Assembly: GCA_017557475.1 (NCBI GenBank)
Contig: JAFYYO010000198.1
Coordinates: 1-5,251 of the forward strand
Length of the DNA stretch: 5,251 nt
Reading direction: 5' to 3'
Source of the DNA: Bacteroidaceae bacterium
GTDB lineage: Bacteria; Bacteroidota; Bacteroidia; Bacteroidales; Bacteroidaceae
The stretch's first letter is position 1; each line of letters begins with the position of its first letter. This document shows, one piece after another, positions 4,811 to 5,251 of the stretch. A program made the position numbers and the translations under genes. Under the pieces are notes generated by a model. That model worked only from the letters and a program-made list of their open reading frames with translations. It was not told the DNA's origin and ran no database searches.

Positions 4811-5251
4811 CTACTTATCAAATGAGAAATGCGTCGTGCCTATATTGTGACCGTCAGCAAAGATGTCAACGCGATAAGTACCTGCGCTCAAGGCTTCAGC
4901 CACATCCCAATATACCGTTACACTTTGCTCCTCGCCAGTATATTCGATGTCCTTGCGGATACTGTACTCGAGTTGGCGATTCTCGTAGGCAAATGTTCCG
5001 CCCTTCGAAAGCACGTCTCCAGTCGGAGTTGTGATGCGAACATAGATGCTTCGAATGCCAGTCGAGGTCGTGACATTACGGGCAATCGTGAAACCAATCA
5101 CGAACTTCTTGACATCCGCAATCTTCTTCGCAGCCTTTCCCTTCTTGTTTCTGCCCTCAGCATAGATGCCTGTTGCGTCGAGTTGACTTGCGATGGCGAC
5201 TTTATCGGAGAGCGATTCGTTCTCTGTAGAGAGGTTGGAAATGTGCTGACG
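4811..5251 (-). CDS. Conserved Bacteroidales protein with coiled-coil then beta-sandwich, 5' end outside window
   Basis: The frame is open from the window edge to TAG 4811-4813, giving the last 146 residues; the GTG at 5101 is internal. The first visible residues (ISNLSTENESLSDKVAIASQ) look like the end of a coiled coil, followed by a basic linker GRNKKGKAAKKIADVKKF. The last 95 residues alternate hydrophobic strands: FTIARN, 'IRSIYVRITTPTGDVL', 'EYTGEEQSVTVYWDVAE' and 'GTYRVDIFADGHNIGTTHFSF', an immunoglobulin-like or similar beta-sandwich. I recall Bacteroidales proteins with this same coiled-coil plus 'YRVDIFADG..IG...F' ending, without assigned function. Whether it has a signal peptide or membrane anchor cannot be seen because the N-terminus is missing. 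It is directly upstream of trmB with zero spacing. Confidence 0.85.
   Translation of the reverse strand, partial: RQHISNLSTENESLSDKVAIASQLDATGIYAEGRNKKGKAAKKIADVKKFVIGFTIARNVTTSTGIRSIYVRITTPTGDVLSKGGTFAYENRQLEYSIRKDIEYTGEEQSVTVYWDVAEALSAGTYRVDIFADGHNIGTTHFSFDK

Overview
The window looks like chromosomal DNA of a Bacteroidales bacterium, most likely Prevotella or a close relative. The main reasons are a PorT-type outer-membrane barrel C-terminus, Bacteroidetes-style promoters (TTTG, 19-20 bases, TAnnTTTG), a lipoprotein family I associate with gut Bacteroidales, and the Bacteroidetes form of TrmB (FSDPQMKK). The genus is inferred from protein resemblance, not proven.

Layout. Left, plus strand: the 3' end of a porT-like gene (1-213), then after two bases a GTG-started lipoprotein gene (216-1154). 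They converge on a long minus-strand block that fills the rest of the window. In transcription order (right to left) this block holds: a coiled-coil/beta-sandwich protein cut by the window edge (4811-5251); trmB (4028-4810), whose ATG directly abuts the previous stop; a 367-base gene-free gap (3661-4027) with three 22-base palindromic repeats and two promoter matches; then a compact operon of rubredoxin (3502-3660), an AlkZ-related winged-helix protein (2838-3509), a Y-family DNA polymerase (1393-2841) and a 54-residue YolD-like protein (1191-1355). Rubredoxin and the YolD-like gene are short and easily missed.

How the genes work together. The rubredoxin, AlkZ-related and polymerase genes overlap at each junction (8-14 bases, then 4 bases), so they are probably cotranscribed and translationally coupled; the YolD-like gene follows 37 bases later. 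A Y-family polymerase, a relative of DNA glycosylases and a YolD-like protein make a plausible DNA-damage tolerance cassette. The rubredoxin at its head, directly behind the best promoter, suggests a link to oxidative or redox stress. That link is inference.

The most unusual non-gene signals are two GC-rich, C-tract/G-tract repeat-like elements lying in frame inside two essential-looking genes (polymerase, 1601-1633; trmB, 4208-4248), and the three-copy palindrome array with an exact 22-base period at 3928-3993. The largest gene-free stretch is 3661-4027. The other gaps (1155-1190, 1356-1392) are short, and I see no strong terminator in them.
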